Assembly (NCBI GenBank): GCA_013400155.1
Contig: VXBM01000273.1
Span: 57,081-121,080, forward strand
Reading direction: 5' to 3'
From: Helopsaltes ochotensis
Lineage: Eukaryota; Chordata; Aves; Passeriformes; Locustellidae
DNA length: 64,000 bases
Part shown: positions 13,318 through 26,240 of the stretch, piece by piece
Position numbering within the stretch: position 1 is the stretch's first letter
Layout of the letters: each line of letters starts with the position of its first letter
Made by a program: the position numbers and the translations under genes
Notes under the pieces: generated by a model
Seen by the model: the letters and a program-made list of their open reading frames with translations, nothing else
Told to the model about the DNA's origin: nothing
Database searches by the model: none

Positions 13318-13377
13318 CTCAATTGAAATCAAAGTTACTTTGATTGCTCAATTGAAATCAAAGTTGCAAAGTTACTT
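13318..13377. repeat. Tandem duplication of a 19-bp motif with internal dyad
   Basis: CTCAATTGAAATCAAAGTT occurs at 13318-13336 and again at 13347-13365, spaced 29 bp start to start, and a partial AAAGTTACTT follows at 13368-13377. Within the first unit AATCAAAGT and ACTTTGATT form a 9-bp inverted repeat around a single base. This looks like a small local duplication by replication slippage. Confidence 0.85.
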
Positions 13378-13639
13378 AGCCTGGGCAAAGTTAAGACTCA
13401 TCCTGTATTTTTTGTTTTTTCTGGGGGTTGAACTCTTATTGTTCTAGAGCTGATAAGGAATTTCCTAAAAAGAAGCAAGGAAAACTGTGCCAAGAAAGTC
13501 CATATTTCATCTTCTGGGAGATTTGTCTAGGTTCTTCTGTAATTTCTCATTTGCTTCTCCATCGGAGGAATGAAGGAAGATTTAACATTCCTGCTCAGTG
13601 TACCTACATTTTCCAGAGGTTTTTCACTGGAAAAGCACA

Positions 13640-14440
13640 TATTTGTTTAATTGAATGGGGCTGGGATGGGCTTGAATGGAGAGACAAAAGCTGCTAGATT
13701 TCTGTGGAGATCTCTGTGTGTGAACATGTCTGTTTTTGTGAGGCTGAGGAGTGGCAGGGTGTCCAGGCAGAAGGAAGACTGCAAATATTTGGCTGGCTGT
13801 CTCTCTGCACCCCACACCTGCAGGGTTTGGCTGAGCCCTGCCACTGCATGCACACCAGGAGATGTTGTCACTGTGATGTCCCTTCAGGAGAAAGCTGGGG
13901 CAGGGCACTCTGGGTCTGGCCTCTCCATGCCACCCCTCTTCCTTTCATCCTTTTCCACCACACAGGGGAAACCCTGCCATGAGAGGTCCCCTCCCAGGGG
14001 GCACCAGGAGGCAAAAGGTACTAAACAATCTGTTTTCTTTCATTCAAATTGATTTAAAAACCTGATGTGTAAACAGAGATTAGTACTTATCAGGCTGTTG
14101 CTATAGACCCAGCTCCTGAAGCCTGGACTGAGTCCTCCCTCAGTCAGGGAGCTTTAACTGAGGAAATACGGGTGAAGGTGTTCAGTCTTTCTATAAAAAC
14201 CAGTAATGAGCAATGGCAGCATTAGCAGGAGATGCACATTTGACCTCCCTCTTGGGCGTGTCCTGTGCTGCTGCCCCACACTCCCCGCCACCCTGGTGTG
14301 TGGCCAGAGGGAGGTGCAGGCACAGACCAGCCTGGGGTGACATCCTCACCCCCAGCCCTTGCCCTGCCATCCGTGCCGCTGCCCAGCAAAGCACCCCACA
14401 CAGACAACAAGGGATGAGTGGAGGAGCAATGTGCAGTTAC
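13640..14440. other. GC-rich, mostly CpG-poor patches
   Basis: Two GC-rich blocks (about 13640-14020 and 14210-14420) interrupt AT-rich DNA. Frames stay open on both strands, up to 133 codons forward at 13651-14052. The translations are rich in Cys, Pro, Ser and Arg without domains or motifs, as expected of chance frames in GC-rich sequence. I do not call a gene. Confidence 0.4.
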
Positions 14441-16329
14441 GAGGACAACTCCAGATTACAAATGCCCTGAAATACCTCGAGCTCATTAGCAGTCGGGCTG
14501 CACTGTGCTAGGGCTTGCTGCTGGTTCAGGAGGTGCTTCAGAGAGCTGGAGGTGAAAGCAGATCTGTAGCTCACGTTGTTATTTAGCACCAAAGCCCTCA
14601 ACAGACTAATGGCCCAGGAGGAAATATTTTGTATCACTGTGATAGATATGTACCATAAAACAAAGCAAGTTACAAACCCACCTTTGCCCTCTTAAGTCCC
14701 TGTAATTAAAAAGAGCTACCCTGGAATGAAGTGATCATCACCAGGGGGAGAAGAGAGATGCTTTAAATTCCTTTATGCCACTGTCTAAATTTTGCATATG
14801 GGAGTTTCATTGAAGTATTTTTTCAGTCGTGATATCAGTTTGCGTTTTGCCTATGAATGGTGGTGAGTCAGTTCTATCAGGCTGTCAAGTGACTTCAGGA
14901 AGCTGGAGGGAAAACAAAATGAAAAGAAAACCTAAGCAATCTCTCACTTTCCCCTGGTACGTACAGGAGTGGCTTTTCCTTCCAGACAGTTATGTGTTTA
15001 TATTTTCTTCATTCCCCCTCTTTGAAAACAGACACTTTGCTGAGATCCAAAAGTTCTGACTTCACTCAGTTTATGCCTCATTATATACTGGAGAAAGTCT
15101 AGTGTCTGTAGTCCTTTCTATACTCTGCTGTTTGTCTCTGGGAATGAAAGATGAGGCTGAGAGCCGTAGATGAAATCCTGGACCCATTAAAGGCGAGAGG
15201 AGTTTTGCCATTGACTTGTCTGGGGTCACAGTTTTGCCCTAAGTCTTTTATTTCCCTCTTGTACAATGCCAGGCAGCTGTCAAAGCTGATGCCTAGTCGG
15301 TTCATTGGACTGACATGATCAGATTTCAATTTCACCAAATCTAAACTGTTGGCATCTGCACGGAGTTTAGACCAGAGAAAAAAAAGCCAATTTTAACACA
15401 AAACATTCACACTTTTATGAAAGTATTCAAGTGGTTTCTAGTATATACAGACATTGAGAATGCACCTAGCAGTTCTGAAACCAGTTCAGTTTTGTAAAGT
15501 GATATAAAGAAAGCCGGTAGTGTAAATTGTGAACTCTCAAACCTTACTGCTTCCACAGCAGTTCTTCACAATGCAACCACCATGATTTGACTATCATTAC
15601 CTTGAATTTATACCAAAGCAGCATGGAAGTCTTAATCTTTTCTGGGAGCAAACACTAAGCATGTACAAGTAATAAGAAGAGTAATATCTGCACAGGTTTG
15701 GAAATAGGGAACATTATGTCAGCACAACTGTGCATCTCATTTGGACATAGAAATTAATTACCTGGAATTGACTGACAGAGCAAGTACAGCTTTCAGATCT
15801 TTTCTTCTGTATAATAAACTATTGCAATAGCTGGTAAAGCTCAACATATTTCAGAGTTTCCATATACTTTGAAATTTTTACTGCAATATCACAGAAAACA
15901 CAAATCTGAGTTTAAATTGTACAGTATGTCTTCCAACAAAAAAAATAAGCTTGAAGTAGGTATCTTTGGATTAGAATCATGTACTTTCAGTGAGCACACC
16001 TCAATGTAGTGAGCATTGTCCTCTCCAGAGGATAACAGAGATTTGGCTAAGTAATGCCTTTGCAACAAAAACTCCAACATGTAGACATTATAGGAGAAAA
16101 AAAAATCTCTACAACCTAAAGATTTAAAGCAGCATTTTAGTTTAGCCTTTTAATTTACCTCCTGTTTTTTCATTCTGAACCAACAAAATAAAATCAGACA
16201 TTCCCCAGCATGGCTGACAGAACAGTTCTGAGATAAGGCTGAATTTTGCAGGATGCATCACTACAGGAGTTTATAACAAAGCTGCAAACTTCAGAAAAGG
16301 TGAGACAAAACTTTTCACAGCTTTGTCAG
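14441..16329. other. Non-coding DNA, no gene seen
   Basis: Composition returns to AT-rich. No long open frame, repeat or RNA gene is recognised. Confidence 0.6.
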
Positions 16330-16640
16330 CCTTGGTACAGCCACAGCACATGATCCCGTGTTGGGCAAAGCTACTGACAGTGGTGGGTGGGGGCTCGGGC
16401 TGGAAAAAGTCTGTGGGGTTTGGGCATTCTGCCAATAAATCCGCATAATGGTGAGGCTAAAAGCCTGAATGTGTTCACATTTACCCTCATATTAAGCATG
16501 AGTAATTACCTTCCAATGAGTGGAGTTACATGCATGTAAAGCTAATGCAACAGGGAAGACTCTGTTCATATGATGGCAAAGGCTACTCGTACAGAATAAT
16601 AACCCCCCACTGATCATTCCTGTATTTTTAGAACTGAACG
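16330..16640. promoter_or_regulatory. Possible conserved non-coding element
   Basis: The stretch has higher complexity than its surroundings, keeps a few CpGs and contains a TAATTA homeodomain core at 16503-16508. This is only a texture-based suspicion of an enhancer-like element. No conservation data are available to me. Confidence 0.2.
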
Positions 16641-18175
16641 TGGGCTGAACCTCTCTCAAGGTTACAACACTTTTTGGTAACTTATGTCCAGACCCTCTGC
16701 ATTTTTGGCTCCTGGCCTAGATAAGGACTTAAAGCACAAATAATCAGCTTAAGGACTGTTTCCCACTTGAATCAGAGAGGAAGTAGGGGAATCTCGCCAA
16801 GCCTCCTTTTTTCAGATGACTTCCAGCCCTATTTCCAGACCTGTGGGGTCTGTCAGAAAACTCTGCAGTGGAGTCCAGCCCATTTTGGACTTTTTCCCAC
16901 CAGCTGCCACATTTTCTGAGTCTCCAGCAGTACCCTGTGGGGCAGAGATCTTCCTGGTGGCTCTCTTGCTGTACAGACCGTGGGTCAGGTCTTGAGGAAT
17001 GCCCTGCACACATCCTGCACATCTGACATGACTTCCTCTGAAAATCCTCTGCTTGGCATGCATCCTTGTCACACATCGCTGACATCTCAATCTGAGCGTC
17101 TTTAGAGGAAATAAAAACATATACTTGTGTACTGTTCTCAGCTAAATCCCAGCCACAAGGGCTTTAAATAATTGTCCCCACACTTCTATACTGTCTTCTT
17201 TATGCCAAGAATTTTTAAATCTTTCTATCTGCCTTCCCAGTTTGAAAATTGTGTCTTATTTTTTTAAATTTTTTTTAACTTTTATTTTATTTGGTGGAAG
17301 GAGAGTTTCACAGAGCATGAATGAGATGCATGTTCTTACAGGAACCCAGCTCAGGCAGTGCAGAAAGTCGAAACAACCAAGTTCACTTGCTAGTCTGAAT
17401 CTGTCTTCCTGATCCTGGCCACAAAATCCTGTATTCTGGTCTGGGTCACCTCTTCTGCTCTGCACAACTCGTACATGTGTGAAAAGCTATTTGAAGCTTT
17501 GGCCCTGCAGTTTCTGCTGGATAAGACCCCTTGGTTTCTTGTTTAATGTTTACTCCATAACTTCCATTTGTCTTCTACCTGGCCTGCCTATAATATCTTC
17601 CTTTCAAGCCTGGTTCCTGCTCACACTGCTGGTCCCGATGCTGCAGTGGGCTGAGGCCAGGGCGATTATCACTGCACGCCATTTCCAGGTTGTGTTCATT
17701 ATCAGTGTTTTGCACAGATCAAGCTTCATGAGAACCAGTTGATTTCAGAGTGCTAACTAAGGCGTGATACAAGTGTCTCTCAATGGGGACAACTGCTGGG
17801 TGAATTCATTTGCTGATTAATAAATTGACTTTCAGGAGGGACACTATTTTTTCATTCAACTAGTGCTTTTTTCCCTCTCCTGAAACATAAAGCAAGTTTG
17901 AATAGATTTTTTAAAAATGACGTAAAACCTCACTGATTTTCATTAAAATCAATACCTTTGTTATTAAATAGCCCAAATTTTAAAAGAAAAATAAATAAAA
18001 AGCATTAAAACTAAAGCACAGATATTCAGAAAAAGTAAATTTAATTTAAAATGAAAAACGGGTTTTCTGTTCTCTTCTCCCCTCCACTGAATCCTCCAAA
18101 TTTGTTTTTAAAATTTAGTCCAGAAATGTTTTTTCTTCAGTACTTGGGTTTAAAGTGTTGATTCATCAGAGGGTT

Positions 18176-18195
18176 TTTGTTTGTTTGTTTGTTTG
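18176..18195. repeat. Microsatellite (TTTG)5
   Basis: Five perfect TTTG units directly after GGGTT. Simple slippage repeat. Confidence 0.9.
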
Positions 18196-18402
18196 AAACT
18201 GTTCTAAAATTGCATCCTTTTACTTGAATTTTTCCCACTAAAATACATGTAACAGTTATAAATTACTAGGATATGTTCAGTGATATAACACATTTACTTA
18301 AACATGAAAAATGATGTTAGATTCACAGAAAATCTATGTTTTTTATCTTTGTGCAGCTCCGTTTTTTGGGGCTTTTTTTCAGTATAGCTTCTCTAGGCAG
18401 CC

Positions 18403-18437
18403 TAAGTGTCAGGAATAGCATAAGTGTCAGAAATAAT
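18403..18437. repeat. Imperfect 18-bp tandem duplication
   Basis: TAAGTGTCAGGAATAGCA is followed directly by TAAGTGTCAGAAATAAT. This is a short local duplication with a few later changes. Confidence 0.75.
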
Positions 18438-21400
18438 ATGTTCTTAGATGCCTGTCTCTGACTTCCCTTAAAAGCAGCACTTCAGAAAATTATGTTGACT
18501 GGTATTTTTTAGAATAATTACAATACCTGGGTGTAGCAATGTTGTCCACAGTAAAAATTCTGTAGCTGGCACTCCATTATTAGCATTTTGATTGCACCAA
18601 ATTTATCTTGAGATGAAAAGTAAACATCATTATCCTCACTGGAATGCAGTATACTTACTTTGCTCCATAATTACAGGCCTGATCATTACCATTGCCTTTC
18701 TTCAATGACCCAGGAGTAGTAGAATATGGAGGTAGGATTAGAGTAATGTGTGATTGATGATGGCTGCTTTCATTACTTTATGTGGTATAAGTGAGCACCT
18801 AACAGATGGATTTCATCACTATGTAACATATAAATTCCAGTATATGATAAATTTCTGTACCTCCAGTGTACTGCAATATTCTGTGCAGAAATAATGTATT
18901 ATTTTAGTGAGAACTTTCATTAAATTACAGTTTATACATTTCATTATACAGAACAGTTTTTCCACCTTAAATTAAATATTTTTTATTATTATTATACAGA
19001 ATTTTTAATGTCAAAAGATAACCTAATAAATATTTTTCAGTTAAAAATGCAAGGCTAGAGAAGATATTATTAAGCTTTTCATGATTTGTGGCTCAGAGAT
19101 GGCTGTTTGGCCCGAGAGCTTTTCAAGAAGTTTTACTATTAATTGTTATACACAAATAGACCTTTCTCTTTTGCCTAACGATGAAGGACAGATCTTGACC
19201 TCTGCTCTGGGAAGACCAAATTTAGTAGACAGCTGAGGATTCTCCCAATGAAACAGCTTTTATAACCCAAGGTTGCTCCTAAGAGCTGTTCTGGCATAAA
19301 TATCTGCAGTCAACTCTGTAAAGATGGATCAAAGTTCTTTAGTAGAAGCAAAGCAGACTCTGTGTTCTGCAATCTTTCCAGACTGTGAGTATAGATTTAA
19401 AAAATGCATTAAGTACATAGCAAAACAGCATATTTACTGATTTTCCACAGTCTGATCCTTACAAGTGTCATTTAATACTATCCTAGTTTGTTCCTTTAAA
19501 GAGCTTTCAGTGGATATGAAGAGGATCATCTATGAACTGCCTTTTGAGGCATGACAAAAAAAATGTGGTCAGTGTATTTTTTAAATTTCCTGTATTAATG
19601 GCTCTGTAAAACATAAAGTTTTTACACAATGAATCCTTGCCCTTTTTAAAGACATGACCCTGGTTTTCCTTGCTTCTCTCATACAAGCCCAAAGTTCTGC
19701 AAACTCTGTTCATTGCATAATCTTCTGCAGACTGAAATGACAGGAACAATATATTCACTCCCCATAAGAGTAGGTCTTTAAGTTCAAGCCATAGAAATAT
19801 GCACACTTCTTGCTCTAGGATGCCCTTAGGTATATCTGAGTACATTAAAAAGGATTTTTAATCCTAAACATAAAAAACATAAAAACAATTGCTTTTGTCA
19901 GGCAGATTTTTACATTAGGCCACACAGAGCAAAAGTTCCAATCCTTTACTGACAGGTACAGTGCCACATATGTAGGGTAACTAGATTTTCATTAGGTTTC
20001 CAAGCAAAATATGTTATACATTTTTTAAATGAACCGAAGTTCACAGTGAAATAAATGTTGCTAGTATTTCTATGTGCTTTTGAAAGCAGTGATATAATCC
20101 TGCATAGTGACTGAATCCACTCTGAGCTTCATCAGAAGGGACAAGCTGAAGTGCTTACACATTTCCTTAATACTATTTCTTTTACAGGCCTTCTCTGATG
20201 AGAAATTATACACAGAAACCTTCCATAGATTTAAGATACTTCTAATGCACTAGAAAAATACATGGGCACATTTCATACCTGCAGAAAATGAATCCATAAG
20301 TTGTTGCTGACTTTAGCTGACCGTCATGCAAGTGTTTCCTGATCAGTATGGAATGTGGGATGTCTATGTCTGTAAAATGTTTTGTTTGAAAATATAGTCC
20401 AATAACATTGATTTATGGTGATGTCTGCTCTCTAAACCCTTATGGATACTGCATTTAGAATGAATGGAATAGTGACAACTCATCACTCTGTGTGAGGTGA
20501 GCAGTCCTGAAGCGTGAATCACACTTTTATACATGTCTAAGTTATCAAAGTTATTGTTAAAGTTTAAAAATACACTTTACATTTCAGAATTTTGTTGTAA
20601 ATAAATGGTTTATTTTTGGCTTCAACATTTGTGTCTTATGCATGTGTATTCAATATTGTAAAAAAGTACAGATTAGTTTAAAACAAGTTTCATACTCAGC
20701 AAATAGATTTCAAACAGAAGAAAAAAATAGGGATTTTATAGCTTGTAATTACGTGTGTTTTAAATAACATTGGCTAACTGCAATATCCTGATGTGCACTG
20801 TGTAAAACCCCCAAGATATTAACATTGAAAACTGACAAATCTGGGAGTCGAAATTGAGATTTATGTCATGGCAAGTTCATTATTTACTTCTCTGCGGATG
20901 CTTGTCTCTGGTAATTGCATTGAATTTTTTTTCAAAGAGAAACCATAAGATACATTGCTCTAAGTTCCCCTGGCTTTCACAGCAGGCAGCAACAGGGTGA
21001 AATCCTAATAACTGATGAATAGCTCTCCACTATATGTCCCAAGAGAACAAACTGGAAAAACCCACTACTGTTACACTGCTGTCTGAAGGCCATTTAAAAG
21101 CAGCTTGTTAGTTGAACTGAGCAATAGAAATCTTGCAGTTAAACTGTTTTGCTAGCAGGTGTTCCCACTGCACTGGTAAACTCCTGAGTGGTTTAACCCA
21201 TAACAGAGACATAACAAAATGAGGGGATACAAAAGGACCATTTTTTTCAGGAATTATCCATTAGACAGGAATTTCACAAACACACCATTTTAAGAATAGT
21301 AGCAGTGTTTTATTAGTGGAAGGGATATGAGGATGAGATTCAAAATGTGTTATGTAAACACACTGTAAGCAAATACAATCCCACAAAGTCTTGCAGACAT

Positions 21401-24400
21401 GGTTAATCTTGCTGAGTCCACATAATGAAATCAATCAAAAAATATAAAGTTAAAACATTTCTGTTCAGTCTTCCAGTCCAAATTTAAAAGAATAACATTC
21501 TTATTTGATTCTACCCAGCTATACCCAACCTCTCTAATTTGCAAGAATCCATCAATGTCTGCTCCTAAATTTTAATTCCATATGAGTGAATTAAAGAACT
21601 AGAAATGGGTAGAGTCAGCACAGGCTACTCAAGGCCATGTTGTGCTCTGCCATGTCTGAGAAGACAAGTACATGCTATGAATAATCACTTGTTAGACTTC
21701 AAATCAAATCTCTCTGTTTTTCCATGTAGCCCGTACCCTATTTTCAATCCGGTCTATAAAAAATCCCAGCAGGCAGCTACTACAGACCAGACATGAGTTC
21801 CCTGTCTATGAGAGCGAATTATAGCTCCCCTCTGCAATGTCATTTGTTTCATTCTTTGAAATACATTATAGGTGACTCTGGATTGATGTTAGATGGAATA
21901 TCATTATATGATAAAATAAGGCCTCTAAAGATATTATATGTCATTTAGTATGAAATTCTTACTCAATCTTCAAAAGAGCTCCTTTTTTCAGACTCCAGGC
22001 TACAGTGCCAGTAGAATTTTTAATGGACAGCTCAATGAAAATCCCAGACATCTAGTATAACGTGAGAAGAGGGCAGAGTGAGAAATGCACCCCTAGAAAC
22101 CAATACTAGAAACTTAGCTTCTTCCTTTGCTAATAATGGAATATAACTAATAAACTCTGTCTTTGCAAGCAATTTTTATTGTGTTTTGGATCTTTGGACT
22201 GGGGTGGTTTTGACATTGATTTCTTGGGAATGACCTTCCTGGCTTAGAAGACATAGGATGCCATGCAAAGAATAGGCATAATTTATCAGAGAGGACATTC
22301 TTTTCTTCCAAACTTCCTCTTCCTCACATGGAATCTATTAATGCTTTGTTTAAGATCCTTGAGTGCGTAGGACATACTCTCCTGTTTTCTTTATATTTAT
22401 CTTTGACCCTATCACAAGTGATATACTTAATGCCAAAGTTGATATTCCTTGTAAAACGTGTCAAGAGGTTCAGTACATCCAGGCTGAAGGAAATAAATTT
22501 TAGATATAAATGGGAATGTGTAAGTTGTAAAATTTTATGCAGTAATTGAATATGTTCTGTTTAAAGTCACTTTAAATGTGCAACAGCAAGACTTACTACA
22601 AGGGGAGCTAGAAAGTCATATAATAAAGAGAGGGGAGACAAAAGAAGGGAACACAAACTTGGAACATAAATGTCCTTACCTGAATTTGCATTTCAGCTCC
22701 CTGTCTCCCAATTATTGAAAAGGTTTTGGGCTTAATATGAAAGAAGACAACGAATGGGGTTAGTTTTCAGTTTTGATCTAAAGGTTTTCTCCTTGCTTAG
22801 GTGATCAGTGAAAAAGATAAGAAATAGAGTTTAGTCTGATGCTTGCTAGCTCGATGCAAGGAAAAGATGAATTTGTTGCACCCTAGTAAAGCAGTAACAG
22901 CTTGCACAATCTGATTCTCATTCCAAGGTCTAAATATTGTTTGTTTATTGACAACAGAGATAATAATCTGGCAAGATATGTGCTGTTCCTGGGCTCTGGT
23001 CAAGCAAACTCCTCTCAACAGAGTTTTCTATTGAGACTGTGGCAGTCATTGAGATTACAGAAAGAAATCTCAAAGTGGTCTTGAAAGAAGGGGTCTTTGG
23101 AAGGATTGAGACTGTCATGAGATATGATCTTACCCACGCAGAGGAAAAGTGGATCAAGAAGAAATACACACAGGCCATGAAGACATTGGCATTTTAAAAG
23201 ATGACAGTTGATTTCCAGTAGAAAGAGAAAATATGGAAATTTTAGCCACTGAAGATCAGCACAAGAAGTGGCGTTTGAAATGGAAGATGAATGTTAAAAC
23301 AGCTAAGAGGGAAAAGTGCAAATGCTAAGCAAACTTGAAAGTGAAGAGAAGACTGTTAAAGATATTGGAAGGAAGCAAATTTCTGGACAATGCCAGATCA
23401 GATGACCAGGAACTGAAGGAACAGCACAAACACACACAGACACAAAAGACAGTATTCTTTGAATCCATATTAAACCTAGAATATGTTGTAAGGATCTCAT
23501 TCACCCACAGATCAGGTTTGCATGGTCTGCATCTTGCAATCTCTTAAGAGGCAAAGAGTGTTTTTTAAAACCTCCAGCTTCAGGGATGAGTCACTGAGCC
23601 CCTAAATGGGTAAGTTTGAGTGTGGACTATTCAGCACAGCAAGAACCACACAGGACACTCGATGAGGAGAAGGACCCAAAAGAGGGCCTTTTGTTTATTC
23701 TTTCTTTCTTAAGTAGACCTCAGGTCCATGCCAGGGATTGGATGAGAAGGTGAACACCTCTCCTCTCCACTGGCCCAGCTGACGGTCAGTCAGTACAATT
23801 TGCATCCAAAGGTATGTGATGTTTACCAATCCATTTCCTAAACAAACCTTATCTTACAGATACACCAGCGTGAGAAAGGCAAAGCACTGCCTAAACATTG
23901 AGAATTCTGACTCCATTCTAACAGCTAAGAAACACATCAGAAAGGCTGCAAAAATCAGGGCAACATTTGAGCAGTATCTGTTTCTCTGAGCTGTGTCGGA
24001 GCCGCCTGCTCTGCCTGCAAAGCCAGGGTGGTTCTGCCTGTTGCCACCCCCCTCCCCAGGAGGCATTTGTAGGACCAGAGTGCTAGGAATGCCTAAAAAC
24101 ACCACCCATTGATCAAAGTGCAAGTACATAGAGCTATACTAGACCTTTGTTTGCTCAACATTTGTGTAAGTATGTCAACCAAATACTGTATATTTCAGTA
24201 ACAAAAATGCCTCCAGGTCTTTGTCCAAAAAATAACGTAATTTTTATTGCACTAAAAGGAGTTGAAGCAGCCAAAGTGAAGGCAAGTAAATCTACCCAAT
24301 AATTGACAAAGCTATATGGTACTTTCAAAACCTTGAACCGCTCTGAAGAGCCATGCACTGTGATTCACTAATTACTCTCCTTACATTTTAAACAAAGCAA

Positions 24401-24616
24401 ATATAGCCATCTCAGCTTGTTTTATCCAAACATTTAAAGATTTTTCTTCCAGTTATAATCCCCTTATGCAATAATTTGGCACAATTATTTCTTACATGTA
24501 TCCCATCATCAGTTATTTCAGTGCAAAAATAACCTGAGTAGAGTTTTTTGTCAATGTAATATGAACCATAATCCATCTTATTTCGGGGATTTACCTGGCT
24601 CAGTTATTATGTCACC

Positions 24617-24630
24617 TTTTTTTTTTTTTT
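24617..24630. repeat. Homopolymer T14
   Basis: An uninterrupted run of about 14 T flanked by CC on both sides. No element body is recognised beside it. Confidence 0.9.
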
Positions 24631-24894
24631 CCTCTGGGTAAATCTATATATCTATCTCATTAACAACACCATTTAGAGTTTCTTTATATTAAAACAGTTT
24701 TATTAATATCAGAAGGATTAACAGGCAAGAAGAGGCATTATCGTTATATAATAATAAAAAATTGTCTGTATAGAGTTTTATAACAGAATATTCACTTTAC
24801 AAAGTCTGAGGGATATCAACTCTGTAAAGCAAGACAAGCTGAACAATTCTCCAAAGGTTATTCAGTAAGGGATGGCAGGAAAAAGCAGAGTTCT

Positions 24895-24945
24895 GAGGTA
24901 TTGTAACTCACGTTTCTTCGCTGAGGTAACTCACATTTCTTTGCT
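24895..24945. repeat. Imperfect tandem duplication of about 25 bp
   Basis: GAGGTA-(TTG)-TAACTCACGTTTCTTCGCT at 24895-24922 is repeated as GAGGTAACTCACATTTCTTTGCT at 24923-24945. Two of the differences are CG to CA/TG changes, the mark of methyl-CpG decay, so the CG-bearing unit is likely closer to the original. Confidence 0.8.
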
Positions 24946-26070
24946 TCACTCATTAGGCACCATTTCTTCATTTAATTTATTATTCTCTCTAATACTGTCT
25001 GAAGTAATCATAAATTAGTGGATAAAAGAGAACAATGAAAACCTGGTTATTTCTTATCTAGCAATAATGATCTTACTCCATGAACTAGTGTATTAATCAG
25101 TTTCCTTTCCCCCAGCTACTTTTGCTTTCATAATTGTGCTTGTGCTGGAAAGTGGTTGGGTTCTTAAATTACTTCAGGGTTTTCCTCCCTTTGGAAGACA
25201 GAGTAAGCTATTTATAGAGCCTGAGTCTAGGACAGGTTTGAGCATCTACCTTCAGGAGGCTGAATTCGTCCTCACATCCAAGTTTAGGGAGGGAGAATAG
25301 GTGAAATTGTGTCTCAAATGTAGGTCCACTTTAACTGACAGTGTAACTATGAACTATTTTTTTAGTGGCTGTCTGCTGTGAGTTTATGGTAACTGATGTT
25401 CATTTGAGATTAAAAATCAGATTAGTTAGTTTGAAGTGCATTGGGGGAAGTCCCCAAAGGTTTCAGCTCTATAATATGTTAAGTCACATGTCATGCCTTC
25501 CATCAGTAGATATTTGTAACCAGAAATTGACATATGTTTATGTAGTAAATATAGTAGTTATTGAAATAATTAATTCTAACACACTTTTCCCAATAAATTT
25601 TTTTCAGTGATGTACTTATTTCATTAATTTAGATTTTTTTATTGAGATAGCCACAGAAGTCCTAGATCAAGCGTTCTTAAAATCCATTGAAAGTTGGAAC
25701 ATCAGTTATGACTTTCTGATGTTCTGTAAGCTAGTTTTCCTAATGACTACTGTTCTCCAATAATGATAGTTAAAGAAAGATAGTGATGGTTTTTAAACTA
25801 TGATGTAAATATAGCATAAATATCTATTCAAATAATATCTTAGAGTTGCAGGGCTTCATGCTGTGATCCTGTTGTAACATTAGAAATTAAGAGGTATTTT
25901 CACACAGGAACTACAAGGGTAGCAAAAGGCAATATAGGTAATCCAACATAAAGCATTAACTATCTGGTTCCATAAACATGCGAAGACAGTAACTCTTAGG
26001 GGACATTAGCACCATCCTGGTATCTCCAGTGTTTAGGAAAAGAGCCGTAAAAAGTGTGCAATTACTTAAA

Positions 26071-26240
26071 CTGTTTTGCTGCATGAGAAATTGTGGATGT
26101 CCTGTTCTTGGAAGTGTTTTAGGCCAGGTTAAATGGAGCAACCTGATTTAGAGGAAAACGTCCCTGGCTGTGGCTTGGGGACTGGAACTAAAAGATCTTT
26201 GAGGTGTGTCCCAACCCAGGCACTTCTGTGATTTTATGCT
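26071..26240 (+). mobile_element. CR1 LINE 3' end, avian type, plus strand
   Basis: The order of blocks matches the 3' end of avian CR1: a GAGAAATTGTGGATGTCC block (26085-26102), TTGGAAGTGTTTTAGGCCAGG (about 26108-26128), GAGCAACCTGATTTAGAGGA (26137-26154), GTCCCTGGCTGTGGC (26160-26174), ACTGGAACTAAAAGATCTTTGAGGTG (26181-26206), then TCCCAACCCAGGCACTTCTGTGATTTTATG to 26238. A few bases are missing from the stretch after AGGCCAGG compared with the consensus I recall. The copy is only about 170 bp, severely 5'-truncated, with no coding capacity. It is visibly closer to the consensus than the two minus-strand copies and is the best taxonomic marker in the window. Confidence 0.88.

Larger units (their letters stand above)
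16641..26070. other. Long AT-rich non-coding stretch, no gene seen
   Basis: Nine kilobases with no supportable gene. Frames reach about 113 codons (minus, 16744-17085) but show no domain or family resemblance. Short simple repeats are listed separately. The 22940-23560 part is purine-rich on the plus strand and could be an unrecognised decayed element, but I see no diagnostic motif. Confidence 0.65.

Noticed and set aside
13651..14052. Forward 133-codon frame as a gene
   Set aside because: GC-rich patch with frames open on both strands. No motif, no splice context and no recognisable protein.
22940..23560. Purine-rich stretch as a decayed LINE
   Set aside because: No endonuclease or reverse-transcriptase motif could be found in any frame.
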